Shown: piece by piece, positions 45,522 to 55,462 of the stretch
How the letters are laid out: every line of letters starts with the position of its first letter
Position numbering within the stretch: the stretch's first letter is position 1
Origin: Limnomonas spitsbergensis
Taxonomy: Eukaryota; Chlorophyta; Chlorophyceae; Chlamydomonadales
Assembly (NCBI GenBank): GCA_037349105.1
Contig: JAYJMM010000102.1
Location: forward strand, 930,001-994,000
Direction of reading: 5' to 3'
DNA length: 64,000 bases
Made by a program: the position numbers and the translations under genes
Notes under the pieces: model-generated
The model's database searches: none
What the model was told of the DNA's origin: nothing
What the model saw: only the letters and a program-made list of their open reading frames with translations

Positions 45522-45600
45522 GCGTTGGCTACTTATACCATTCTGAGTCCAGGATAACGTTCCAGGTGGTCATGAAAAAAGAGGAGCTTTTAGTTGTATG
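45522..45600 (+). repeat. Duplicate of the GTF3C6 last coding segment after the stop codon
   Basis: The final coding stretch CATTCCGAGTCCAAGATAAC / ATTCCAAGAGGTCGTGAAAG is followed at 45540-45590 by CATTCTGAGTCCAGGATAAC / GTTCCAGGTGGTCATGAAAA. Period about 75 bp. The copy lies in the presumed 3' UTR. Confidence 0.88.
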
Positions 45601-46575
45601 ATGGGGAAGGGTGACTGGGTATGATCGCCCGATTAATCAGGAATTTGAAGGACACTTTTGGGCAGAGGGTTTCTTGTGGAGTGTGTGTTTGTTTGCAGCC
45701 TCATGAGCCGTTTTTGTGCACTGCTGGCATGACTGGCCACATTAAGGGCAATGGCATGACTGTAGCTTGGATGGCATGAGCTGAATTTGGCCACATGACC
45801 TTGAATCCTATTGTGCATCTCTGAAGTATGACAAAGCTGCAGCATCTGCTTGTCACTGCATGCTCTTGAAAAAAGAACTCAGCTTGAAAATTCACATTTA
45901 GCATTTTGTTTAGGACATACCAGCCACTGATACACTTTAAAACGGGCGTCAGGTTGAATGCTCCGCCTTTCTTCCTAAAATGCCTTCAGTTGCATCCTGT
46001 TGTTTGTCCCTCTTTTTGGTTGCGGAGAATTTTAGGACCCCGATATTTACATGTCACACCCGGTTCCATATTCCTGCCCTCCCATCATATAGGAGGGTGG
46101 CATGGCTGCACCATGGTCCTTGCTATGTATGGTGGCTGGAATTGAGCCTAGTCATTCCCTAACAGCCCCGCGTGGCCGAACGCTCAGCAGGGCCCAGCAG
46201 GTATGCACACCTGAGGTAATGCCGATATTCCTTGCAAGCAGCATGCACTGACCTCACAACAAATAATACAGAAGTTCTACCTCTGGAAAATGCCAGTCAA
46301 ATTCGGACATAATACGCACAAATTTTGCAAGGAATCAAAACCAAGAAAAGGGCACCTAAGCATATCCGATGCACACAACATTTGCAGTCCCAATAATTTT
46401 TGGGTGCCCCATAGCCCACACACATGAAAGTTGATACAAATTGAGAGGCAGCAGCTTGTTCACTGCCATCTGCCCAGCACATAAACCAGCTCAGGACTGC
46501 CCGTCAAGCACTACCATGCTAGGCACATAGCCAAAAGCTCCCTAGCCTCAAGACCGACCGTCATGCCCTGACCGC
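45601..46575. other. Intergenic sequence with no recognised feature
   Basis: About 1 kb between the end of GTF3C6 and the 3' end of the CCT1 pseudogene. There is a weak internal echo (GGCATGACT/GGCATGAGC, 45728-45780). I found no TGTAA polyadenylation motif close after the GTF3C6 stop and no coding exon. Confidence 0.45.
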
Positions 46576-47109
46576 CTACTCATAATCATCCGGCTTGGGC
46601 TGTAGCTGTCAATGACATTACACCACTGGTCCATGCTGAAAAGGCTCGGCCGCATGGGCGCCCGACAGTCTGGTCGGGAGGACAAGAAACTCAAGACTAG
46701 AAAAGAAAGAAAAGGAACAGCTGTATGAGGTCCTCGATCCTCAGGATGGTGATGGCTGCCTCAATGGCAAACTGGATCATCCTAACCTGGCTCATGTCAG
46801 CTCCAGAGCGCCCGCCTTGACATTGTTCCGCACCTGTCCCATACATCGAATATTCAAACGTGATGCTTCAATGATAAAACAAAGCCATGAAAGAACCACG
46901 CTCCTTGCTGCACAAGGTTGAGGCCGAACTGTTCCATGTGCTTGCATTCAGGAGACGTCTGTGACCTGTAGTGGAAGGCCCATATATTGCAGCTTATAGC
47001 CCTGCGATGAGCTCAGTGGCATCCTGGCCAAGTAAAGGAGGAAGAAGGAAGCAAGTAAGGTACTAGTTGGGGAAGAGTGCGGACAGGGGCGGAAGCATAA
47101 AAGAGGGTG

Positions 47110-47345
47110 GGGAAACACTCAAAATGCAGAACGTGGACACTATATCTACATCCGAATCAACCATAGGAAAAAATAACGGATTCTCCAGGCGGCAGAAACA
47201 CAGCCGCTTTCACTCCTGGCCCTGCATGGGGGAGGCCGCCAGGGTGGGCGCTTCAAAATGCCGGACATGGACACCTTTAACGCATCCTTAACAGTCAGGT
47301 GGGGGTAATATCTCCGGATCCTCCAGGCGGAGGGAAATAGCTGCT
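47110..47345. repeat. Two-copy tandem repeat of about 135 bp inside the CCT1 pseudogene
   Basis: TCAAAATGCAGAACGTGGAC ... ACGGATTCTCCAGGCGGCAG at 47118 recurs as TCAAAATGCCGGACATGGAC ... CCGGATCCTCCAGGCGGAGG at 47252. Both end in a CAGCCGCTTTC or TAGCTGCTTCC block. No coding sense recognised. Confidence 0.8.
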
Positions 47346-48094
47346 TCCTGAACCTTCACGAGGCATGTTTGTTTGGGACAGCTGACATCACAGGGGACTT
47401 GCCTTGATGTAGCTTCAGAAGGGATACCAGCACCCCATTACCACATCTCCCCCACAGGGCAAGCCACCGCATGTGGTCCCAATGCCGCGTGTGGCTCCAT
47501 GCTGCACCGGTGTACCCACCTTTCCTGCATTGACAACCAGCGTCTTGGGCAGGACGAGTGTTGAGTTGGCAAAGTTGCAGATGGCCAGCTGCTCCCGGCT
47601 GCCCAACGTCGTTGCAAAGCTTTCTAGGAAGACTGGCAGCGCTGCCTGCACCGCACCCCCACCTACAAAGAGGCAGTGGTGCATAGCATATGTGCCTGAA
47701 ACCAAGGGCAGTGAGGGAAGGGGACAGGCAGGGAGAGAGAGGCCTCCGAGGCAAAGTACCCAACAGTACCGTGCTCCTGTGACAGCATGGGGTCCATGTA
47801 TAACTTGAAGCGGTGTCTCCTAGTAAAGCTCATAATTTTCTCCGAGCAGCGACCCCTTAGACGGAGTATCAATCTATTTCCTCTAGACTGCTAGCCCTTG
47901 CCACAAATTCGCATGTGCCATGCAGGACAGCACATGCAAGAGAAAAAGCTCAGCCTTTTGAAAGCCAGCATCTCCAGTCCAGCCTCACCCACTGCCTCCC
48001 CTCAGAACCCTGCCCTAGACTTCTCCACATTACGGAGCTCTGCAAGCTCGACCAGAGTCTATTATGGCGACGAAATTGATGCAGGGGTAGACAT

Positions 48095-48350
48095 CTATGT
48101 GAGATCTGTGTGAGATATCTGTGTGGTCCGAGTGAGATCGTTGTGAGGTTCATGAGAGATATGTGTGAGATTTATGCGAGATCTTGATGGGGTCCATGTG
48201 AAGTCCGCATGAGTGATCTCCGTGAGATGTATACCGTACGTGAGATTGATTTATAGGGGGCCATGACTCCATGTGAGGTCCATGTCGGGTTCATGTGCGG
48301 TCTGTATCAGGTCCATGTGAGGGGTCCATGCAGAGGTCCATATCTCTGTG
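48095..48350. repeat. Degenerate short repeats of GTGAGRTC/CCATGTG motifs
   Basis: Some 15 loose units around GTGAGATCTGTGTG and GGTCCATGTGAGG, 10-17 bp apart, in the region where the middle of the CCT1 pseudogene would lie. An aged low-complexity array. Confidence 0.75.
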
Positions 48351-48903
48351 ACCCTGAACATGCTTCCTGAGGACGGAGATGTGCGATCTGAACAATGTCT
48401 AACAAGAGTGCACCAAGCTTTCACCAGTGGTAAGAGCTAACAGGACTACATCTAGACGTGGATTTTTCAAGGTCTAGATCCCTGGCTCCCCCCATGTTTT
48501 CACACATGATAGCTTGGCAGCTGGGTGCTAGATCTTAAGATGCTTCAGAATCGTGGCTCCGACGTTCGTCACAGTGACATCACCAACATCATCCAACAGC
48601 ATCTAAAGAAAGGAGGGACATTGCGGAGGAGCTATAACCGGATGAGCACAATGGCTGAACTAACATACCTTGGTATGTGCGCATGCATGCGGTGTACCGT
48701 ACTCAAATACCGGTATGCAAAAAAATTGAGTGTAGTACGAGCTCATGCATCTCAGTGACAAACGTTTCACACGAACAAAGTTACAGCCCTAACATGAGCA
48801 TGAGACTTCGCCATGAGCCATGCGGCGTCCGTACCTTGACAAGCCCAACTGGTTCCAGGGACGTCTTCACTATGTTGGCCATTGCGCTGACAGCCAGCAA
48901 GTT

Positions 48904-49656
48904 CTGAGCCCTCACATCTTGTCCACTCTACCTATCCCCATTCATTTTCAGTATTGCATTGTTCTCTCCTGGGTTCCAAGCTGAGCACTTTTCTTTTCTT
49001 TGGACTTTACAAGGTGTGAGGCCGGCCGCCCAACCCCAGGAAATCTGAGACGCTGACACATAAAAATCAGCCTGGGTTCGTGTGGGGCCCTCGTCGGCAG
49101 CCGAGAAAAGGCGAGCAGGAACAGGAAAGGCACACGACCAACAAGCACTCACACGGCCGCAATAACTCATGAGCACGCATTCAAAATTACGTGTGAGGTA
49201 AATTATGCACGAGGCGCTACGCAAATTGTTCGTGAATTTGGGAAGACGGGGAAAGGATTAAATGGAAACGCTGTAAACCAGGCTGGACATCTTAGGCGCT
49301 TACAAATTCTCTCCCCTTTCCCACTTTCAACCTGCTTTCAACGTTTATGCAACCGTTCTTGCAACTGAACACTTTTCAAAGGCAGATGCAGCCCGGTTTT
49401 CCCAGCCGTCCACGATGCTCTCTTCGACTTAGTCAATTCATGCTTTGGTTTTGTTTTGCTGTCTATCTGACGCCAGGGTTATGCATAGCTTAAATATTGC
49501 TTTCGAAAAATATATCAGTTGTTTGCGTGGCAGCCTTTTCCTTTCTCTTCACATCTCATCGAGCTATCTATATGCTCATGCGATCACAATTTCGAGGTAG
49601 CCGCACGTCTTTCTTGGGTATCTGGCGTATCTCTCCGTGAACTTCCTCGCTTATTG
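48904..49656. other. Interval upstream of the mitochondrial carrier gene
   Basis: About 750 bp between the CCT1 remnant and the carrier ATG. It turns pyrimidine- and AT-rich after 49280 (CTCCCCTTTCCCACTTTCAA), as expected of a promoter and leader, but I can point to no specific element. The first CCT1 exon (initiator ATG region) is not recognisable here. Confidence 0.45.
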
Positions 49657-52462
49657 ATGCTGGTAGCAACGACAGCACCTAACATGGTTGGCATCGCCAC
49701 TATTCAAGATAGTGCAAGGGTTGATGGAGGAGCTGGCCCTGGACCAGGATCTTCAGCAGCCGCTCACTCCCATCGCGGTCATACACACGTAATTGATAAA
49801 AATCCATCTCGTGTGTACAAGCTACTGTTGGCTGGAGGTATGTACATTGATGGCCGCTGCGGCTTGTGCCCTTTCACCGACATACTTTTCTCCACAGGCC
49901 TTGCCGGAGCAGTCAGCAGATCTGCGACGGCCCCGATAGACCGCGTGAAGATGATACTTCAAGTTCAAGAGGATGTAAGAGGCATGAGTCTACGAGAGGG
50001 GATTCAAAAAATCGCAGCGGAGGGTGCGTGTCCACAGCACATGAGCTTTGCATGAGCCATGATGTGATAAGACATGGCACCTGAACTCATCTGCAACAAC
50101 GCCACGGCTGTTCACTGACGGACATTGTAGGCATCCATAACAGAAAGTCATGTATTTTTCCTCGTGTTCACAATCTCAGGCTCTTTCAAAGCCTACTTCC
50201 GTGGCAATGGTGCCAATGTCGTTAAAATAGCTCCGGAGACTGCGATGAAGCTGACTCTCAATGACAAGTTCAAGCTCATCGTGGCCCAAGATCTTGATAA
50301 CATAACGCCATCAGAGAGGCTTGTATCAGGGGGCATGGCAGGAGCAGTGGCGCAGGTGGGCACATGGTCATGGACTTGGAACTCCATACGAACGTACCTG
50401 CACAGACGACCATTCATGATGCATCCATCAGTGTCATGAATTTTTCTCTTCCAGAAAAAAAGCCAGGTTTTTTATTTCTGGGTGAGGGACCCAAATGTCA
50501 CAGAAAGCTTGCTGATATACGTGGTTACGACATGACTAATCAACCGTCACACCGAACTGCACCAACCTGCACCCACTCCTGCCAGGGCCTCCTGTACCCA
50601 CTCGACACAGTGCGCACGCGCCTGGCAGTCTGCCCCAAGGACGCATACAAGGGCATCTATCCAACCATGTGCCGGATCTGGACAGAGGAAGGTTTCTGCG
50701 CTCTTTACCGGGGCATCACGCCCAACATGCTTGGCATCCTTCCCTATGCTGGCGTGGACATTGCTCTATTCGAAATGTTCAAGGAGGAGCTGTTGGACCG
50801 ACATGAAGGAAACCCCCCTCACCTGTCAATACTGATGGCGGGCATGGCATCCAGCACGATAGCGCAGGTGAGGCAGGTGCTGTGGATGGGGACAGGAGCT
50901 GAAGGACTTAAGTGCAGGTGAGGGTGGTGGTGTGGATGGGGACAGGAGTTGGAGGACTAAAGTGCAGGTGAGGGTGGTGGTGTGGATGGGGACAGGACCT
51001 GAAGGACTTAAGCGCAGGTGAGGCAGGTGCTGTACATGGGGACAGGAGCTGAAGGACTAAAGCGCAGGTGAGACAGGTGCCGTGGATGGGGACAGAATCT
51101 GGAGGACTACAGTGCAGGTGAGGGTGGTGTTGTGGATGGGGACAGGAGCTGAAGGACTTGAGCGCAGGTGAGGCAGGTGCTGTGGATGGGGACAGGATCT
51201 GAAGGACTAAAACGCAGGTAAGGCAGGTGCTGTGGATGGAGACAGGATCTGAAGGACTAAAGTGCAGGTGAGGCAGGTGCTGTGGATGGGGACAGGAGCT
51301 GAAGGACAAAGCGCAGGTGAGGCAGGTGCTGTGGATGGGGACAGGATCTGGAGGACTAAAGGGCAGGTGAGGGTGGTGTTGTGGATGGGGACAGGAGCTG
51401 GAGGACTTGAGCGCAGGTGAGGCAGGTGCTGTAGATGGGGACAGGAGCTGGAGGACTAAAGCGCAGGCGAGGCAGGTGCTGTGGATGGGGACAGGATCTG
51501 AAGGACTAAAGCGCAGGTGAGGCCGGTGCTGTGGATGGAGACAGGAGCTGAAGGACAAAGCGCAGGTGAGGCAGGTGCTGTGGATGGGGACAGGATCTGA
51601 AGGACTAAAGCGCAGGTGAGGCAGGTGCTGTGGATGGAAACAGGAGCTGAAGGACCAAAGCGCAGGTGAGGCAGGTGCTGTGGATGAGGAAAAGGGCTCA
51701 AGCAAGATAGTACAGGTGAGGGAGGTGCTGTGACCTGTAAATACGGAAGTAAGAAGGCTGTAGGTCGATCGTGTTGGTGAGAGAGGTGCTGTGGATGGGG
51801 ATATTGGGAAGACATGGTGTTGGGTAGAACAGGCATTGCATGTAAACAGTTTCCGATTCATGTTTGGCGATTCGAAGAAGAGGGGGGATAAAGCTCCTGC
51901 CGATGGCTGCAGCAGTGTCAACTTCAGTGTGCACCCTACCACGTTCACCGGTTGTTCTAATAGGGACCAAACCTTGACCGGCGTCCGGCTGGTGAATCAA
52001 GCAGCAGGGCTTGCTTCTCCTGGCCCTTGTAGCAATATACCGTGATGTAGCTGAATTGTAGTTTATGCACCCTTCAGGGTCAATAGGGCTGAAAATGTAA
52101 TGTGTCTTTGGAATGACTCCCTTAGCTGCCCTATCTCTTGCTTACTCTTTAGCACTAGTCATATTAATTACGCTTGGTGTAGAATTTGCATTGAAAACTG
52201 TCCTCACTGTTTTTTGCCGCAGCTGATATCCTATCCGCTAGCTCTCATCCGGACACGGTTGCAAGCCCAGGGTGCCCATGGTGTTGCTGCGAAGTACACT
52301 GGTATGCTAGACGTTGCGGTGCAAACTGTGCGGCGGGAGGGCTTCAAGGGTCTGTACAAGGGGCTGCTCCCAAACCTGTTCAAGCTGGCTCCGGCTGCCG
52401 GAATCAGCTGGTTCATCTTTGAGGAGACCAAGCGGATGCTCGGAGTGGATCCAAGGTCATGA
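49657..52462 (+). CDS. Mitochondrial carrier family (SLC25) protein, ATP-Mg/Pi carrier-like
   Basis: Six-helix transporter of the mitochondrial inner membrane. Exons 49657-49837, 49898-50023, 50180-50355, 50586-50867, 52223-52462 join in phase to 334 residues. The tripartite fold is clear from three signature motifs about 93 residues apart: PIDRVK (73-78), PLDTVR (166-171) and PLALIR (260-265), each followed by the family's downstream G-x-x-x-x-x-x-G type region (FRGNGANVVKIAPETA, LYRGITPNMLGILPYAG, LYKGLLPNLFKLAPAAG). LLLAGGLAGAVSR, IAPETAMK and YPLALIRTRLQAQ resemble the ATP-Mg/Pi (SCaMC/APC) group, but there is no EF-hand domain; the N-terminus is only about 50 residues, Gly/Ala/Ser/His-rich. 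So substrate is inferred and calcium control is unlikely. A second in-frame ATG is at 49684. Intron 4 carries a donor-derived array and a dispersed element. Confidence 0.92.
50868..51725 (+). repeat. 50-bp array derived from the carrier exon 4 5' splice site
   Basis: About 17 copies of GCGCAGGTGAGGCAGGTGCT followed by GTGGATGGGGACAGGANCTG and GAAGGACTAAA. The real junction is ATAGCGCAG/GTGAGGCAGGTGCTG at 50868, so each unit carries the last bases of exon 4 plus the complete donor GTGAGG. Most units keep CAG/GTGAGG intact. Units near 51660-51780 are decayed. Confidence 0.94.
51940..52075 (+). repeat. Dispersed intronic element, copy 5
   Basis: In carrier intron 4: CACCGGTTGTTCTAATAGGG, ACCTTGACCGGCGTCCGGCT, AAGCAGCAGGGCTTGCTTCT, then GATGTAGCTGAATTGTAG. 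Closest by eye to copies 3 and 4. Plus orientation, sense to the host gene. Confidence 0.72.
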
Positions 52463-52564
52463 AAGGCTTAGGGATCGAGCGACCTTCGTTCGGTAGTCCC
52501 CTAGTTTCAAGATTAAAGGAGGCGTATTGTGGATAAGAATTTTGGGCTCAGTAGCAGTAGGATT

Positions 52565-52569
52565 TGTAA
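52565..52569 (+). terminator. Candidate polyadenylation signal TGTAA
   Basis: TGTAA lies 103 nt after the carrier stop codon, the usual place for the green-algal poly(A) signal. A second TGTAA is at 52913-52917. Known only by motif and position. Confidence 0.55.
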
Positions 52570-53482
52570 TAGGCAGCTATTTTTAGTAGTAATAAATAAT
52601 AAACATTGCACCTTCTTATATGACAGGTTTCATCACAGGAACGTTATTAGTTCCTGCATGTTTATTTTCGGTTGAGAAGGTCTTGTGATGAAATTTGTTT
52701 GCTAATTGAGGAGAAGCTGAGAACTTCTCATCATCGGGTCTGGTATGGCCCGAATCTGCCAGTCCGGTAGACATGTTTCTGAGGAAACAGACTCTTGCAC
52801 AGTTACATCTAAGCCTTTTGCACACACTGTCCACCACCTTGTTTACCGTCTGTGAAATGTCCCTGACAGATGCTTTGTTCTAGCAATGTGCGCCGTTTGA
52901 TGCCACGTGATTGTAACAAACTGAAACCTGAGCAGCCAGACAGAGTAGTGCATAATCTAGCGATCACGGCTTGAAGATTATGAAAGATGGGGACATGAGA
53001 ATGGGAGACTGGACATTAACTGGGAGAAAAGGTGGCGATGTTTGAAGGAAGCCATATGAGAGCGATATACACACACAAAGGGTCTTTGAATACCCCAAAG
53101 ACTCATCAGGACTACGAATGAGTAATCACCCGAAATTAAATAAATAACGAAGGCTGAAAAGTGTCAAAATGGTTAATAGATGTCGCAAGCAATATAAAAG
53201 AGAACTCTATAGAATTTTTATGAAGCTAGGGAGGGCACAGGAATGCATGTTGCTTTTTCATAACCCCTTAATAATCTGAGAAATCTTAGGCAGAAAATTA
53301 CCAGGCACTGTCCATACCAGGGGCCATTCCATACCGCAAGGAACAGTTATGCAGAGCAGAAAATTTAAAACCGCAAGCATCATGTGTAGCCACTGCACGC
53401 CCTATCACCCATACAGTTTTCTATGCCTTTTCTCAAGCTGCTTTCGCAAGATGAAAAGCAGCCCTTCGTCATAACATCATTG
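52570..53482. other. Convergent intergenic region, no recognised feature
   Basis: AT-richer unique sequence between the 3' ends of the carrier (plus) and the ankyrin gene (minus). No array and no coding exon seen. Confidence 0.5.
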
Positions 53483-55141
53483 TCATCTGCCACTGTCCTT
53501 CCAGCCCCCTAACAGCAGACGCAGCACACCCTGGTGACCATTCGCCGCAGCCACACGCTGCGCCTCCCCGTCCTGGCAATCTGCGTGTGCTGCAAAAGAG
53601 CCTTGTCCTAGCAGCAGGGCCGCCACCGCCTCGTGGCCAGACTCAGCAGCCAGCACCAGCGCCTGGCTGTCCCGGCAGTAAGCCCGCGCTGCATGATACC
53701 TCGTGTCCAGCAACAGCGATACCACTGCAGTGTGGCCATTGGCTGCGGCGACCATCAGCGCCCCTCCGAAGCGACAGTCGGCCCTTGTTGGATATCTCTC
53801 GCATCCCAGCAGCAGCTGGACTACTGCTGTGTGGCCGCCAGCCGCCGCATCCAGCAGGGCCTGAGAGGCTTGGCAATCTGCCCGTGGCGCATGCCTCCCA
53901 CAATACAGAAGCGCCTCTGCCACATCAGTAAGGCCGCCTCGGGCAGCCAAGATCAGTGCCTCCCCATCGCGACTGTCTGCACAAGGCGCATTTTGCGGCC
54001 ATCCCAGCAGAGTCTTCACCACTTGAGCGTGGCCGTTGTCTGCGGCGCTCATCAACGCCTCGCCATCCCGGCAGTCAGCACGTGGCGTGTTTGCAGGGCA
54101 GCCCAGTAACAGGCGCACTACGGCGTCGTGCCCCCCTTGCGCGGCGAGCATCAGCGCCTCGCCGTCCTGGCAGTCGGCGTGAGGCGCATGCTGATGCCAG
54201 CCCAGCAGAAGGCGGACGACCTCTGAGTGGCCGTTCAAGGCGGCCCACCTGAGGGCTCGGCCGTTCAGACAGTCTGCCCGGGGTGCATTCTGCTTGGCCT
54301 CCAGCAGCGTTTGCACCATATCCACATGTCCGTTCTGAGCAGCGCCAACCAGAGCCCTGCAGTCCTGACAGTCAGCTAAGGGTGCGTGCTCCCTCGCAGA
54401 CAGCAGCAGCTGGGCGACTCCTGTGTGGCCATGATCGGCCGCCAGCACGAGGGCATCACCGTGGCAGCAGTCGGCACGGGGAGCGTTCTCAGCCCACCCC
54501 AGCAGCAGCTCGACGACATCCTCATGGCCGCTTCTGGCAGCCAGCAGCAAAGCTTCTCCATCCAGACTGTCTGCGCGAGGAGCGTTTTTCCCCCAGCCCA
54601 GCAGCATACGAGCCATTTCTACGTGTCCATTCTGTGCAGCAGCTAGCAGGGCAAAGCCACCCTGGCAATCAGCCTTAGGTGCGTGATCTTCACATTCCAG
54701 CAGCAGACGCGCAATTTCCTGGTCTCCCAGACTGGCAGCCAGAATGAAGGCTTCTCCTTGCTGACAGTCGGCACGGGCAAATCTGAGGGCTTCTCCTACC
54801 AGCGCAGATTTATTGACAAAGCGGCTGGTGCAGGTGACAGATCTCATCAAGGCTTCCTCTGAGCCGTGCACCTCTTGTAAGGTCTTGAACATATTGATTG
54901 GGCAGCTGAATATACAGTTAAGCCACTCGCGGCACACAGACAGTCCAGATAGGGTGCTGGTTGTTGCCGATGAGACTGATGAGATACCGGTACGACGAGG
55001 AATGGGTAAATATTGTTTGGTTCCTGCAACTGCTGACCAGGATCCTGCCTTGCTCAAAACCATTCCAAGGATGCTGTTGTCGAGGCTGGAAAAAAAGCAG
55101 GAATCAGCTTTGATTCTTGAAACAGGAAATGACCCAAACAT
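53483..55141 (-). CDS. Ankyrin-repeat protein with 13 tandem 33-residue repeats
   Basis: A 552-residue open frame ending at 53483. From about residue 118 there are 13 consecutive repeats of 33 residues built on DGEALxLAAxxGHxxVVxLL followed by G-x(4)-AP-x-ADC, an ankyrin helix-turn-helix in which the usual TPLHxAA is replaced by EALxLAA and each repeat ends in a near-invariant Ala-Asp-Cys. Such repeats bind partner proteins; no other domain is seen, so the role is unknown. No membrane helix or nuclear signal is evident. The first about 115 residues are unlike the repeats and their gene model is uncertain: CTTTTTTTCCAG at about 55090 and GCAG at about 55022 look like acceptors, so the true start may be on an upstream exon. 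The repeat block is a single exon and, unlike the neighbouring genes, carries no intronic array. Confidence 0.82.
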   Translation of the reverse strand: MFGSFPVSRIKADSCFFSSLDNSILGMVLSKAGSWSAVAGTKQYLPIPRRTGISSVSSATTSTLSGLSVCREWLNCIFSCPINMFKTLQEVHGSEEALMRSVTCTSRFVNKSALVGEALRFARADCQQGEAFILAASLGDQEIARLLLECEDHAPKADCQGGFALLAAAQNGHVEMARMLLGWGKNAPRADSLDGEALLLAARSGHEDVVELLLGWAENAPRADCCHGDALVLAADHGHTGVAQLLLSAREHAPLADCQDCRALVGAAQNGHVDMVQTLLEAKQNAPRADCLNGRALRWAALNGHSEVVRLLLGWHQHAPHADCQDGEALMLAAQGGHDAVVRLLLGCPANTPRADCRDGEALMSAADNGHAQVVKTLLGWPQNAPCADSRDGEALILAARGGLTDVAEALLYCGRHAPRADCQASQALLDAAAGGHTAVVQLLLGCERYPTRADCRFGGALMVAAANGHTAVVSLLLDTRYHAARAYCRDSQALVLAAESGHEAVAALLLGQGSFAAHADCQDGEAQRVAAANGHQGVLRLLLGGWKDSGR

Positions 55142-55462
55142 AAGGAGCCAGCGCTGAGGCTTAAGAGTGTAACAGTATGGCAGTATCTATTTGAGTGGGC
55201 AGCACTGGTGTATATGATTTGGCTGCTTATAAGTGATGACATGAGCTGTATTGATCCAGTAAGAAATGGAGCTGCGAGGCGTGAAATTGAACGTCGGGCT
55301 TCGGATATGCCATCCAAGGAAATCAACAGTTTTTGAATCTCCTGTCGAAATTCAAGTTTTCAGGTTTAGATCTCAGCAGGGGTTTCGAGCCCAGGGTCGA
55401 GATTCGGAGCCGTATCGAGCACAGGGCACCTTGCAAGTGACGCGGCTTGCACAGGGGACCCG
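55142..55462. promoter_or_regulatory. Divergent interval between ankyrin gene and gatA
   Basis: 321 bp between two genes transcribed away from each other, so presumably holding both promoters. No TATA box or named element stands out. Confidence 0.4.

Larger units (their letters stand above)
46576..48903 (-). pseudogene. CCT1: CCT1 (TCP-1 alpha) chaperonin pseudogene, intron-containing and gutted
   Basis: Four blocks in gene order on the minus strand resemble the alpha subunit of the cytosolic TRiC/CCT chaperonin. 48835-48903: NLLAVSAMANIVKTSLEPVG; conserved S-L-G-P-V-G-L-D-K is altered to S-L-E-P-V-G-L-V-K. About 48513-48602: LLDDVGDVTVTNVGATILKH, then an in-frame TAG (48528-48530) and HPAAK; the conserved TNDGA has become TNVGA. 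47520-47662: GGAVQAALPVFLESFATTLG and SREQLAICNFANSTLVLPKT. 46718-46803: QFAIEAAITILRIEDLIQL. Splice-like junctions remain (CTCAG/AAC, AAG/GTACGG, TTTAG/ATG, AAAG/GTGGGT), so it arose by DNA duplication rather than retroposition. The apical and intermediate regions, over 300 residues, are not found between 47663 and 48512. A possible tail, LQPKPDDYE plus stop at 46576-46605, is uncertain. Confidence 0.85.

Noticed and set aside
46150..46210. A tRNA-like segment (GTGGCCGAACGC)
   Set aside because: No cloverleaf or B box could be folded by eye around it.
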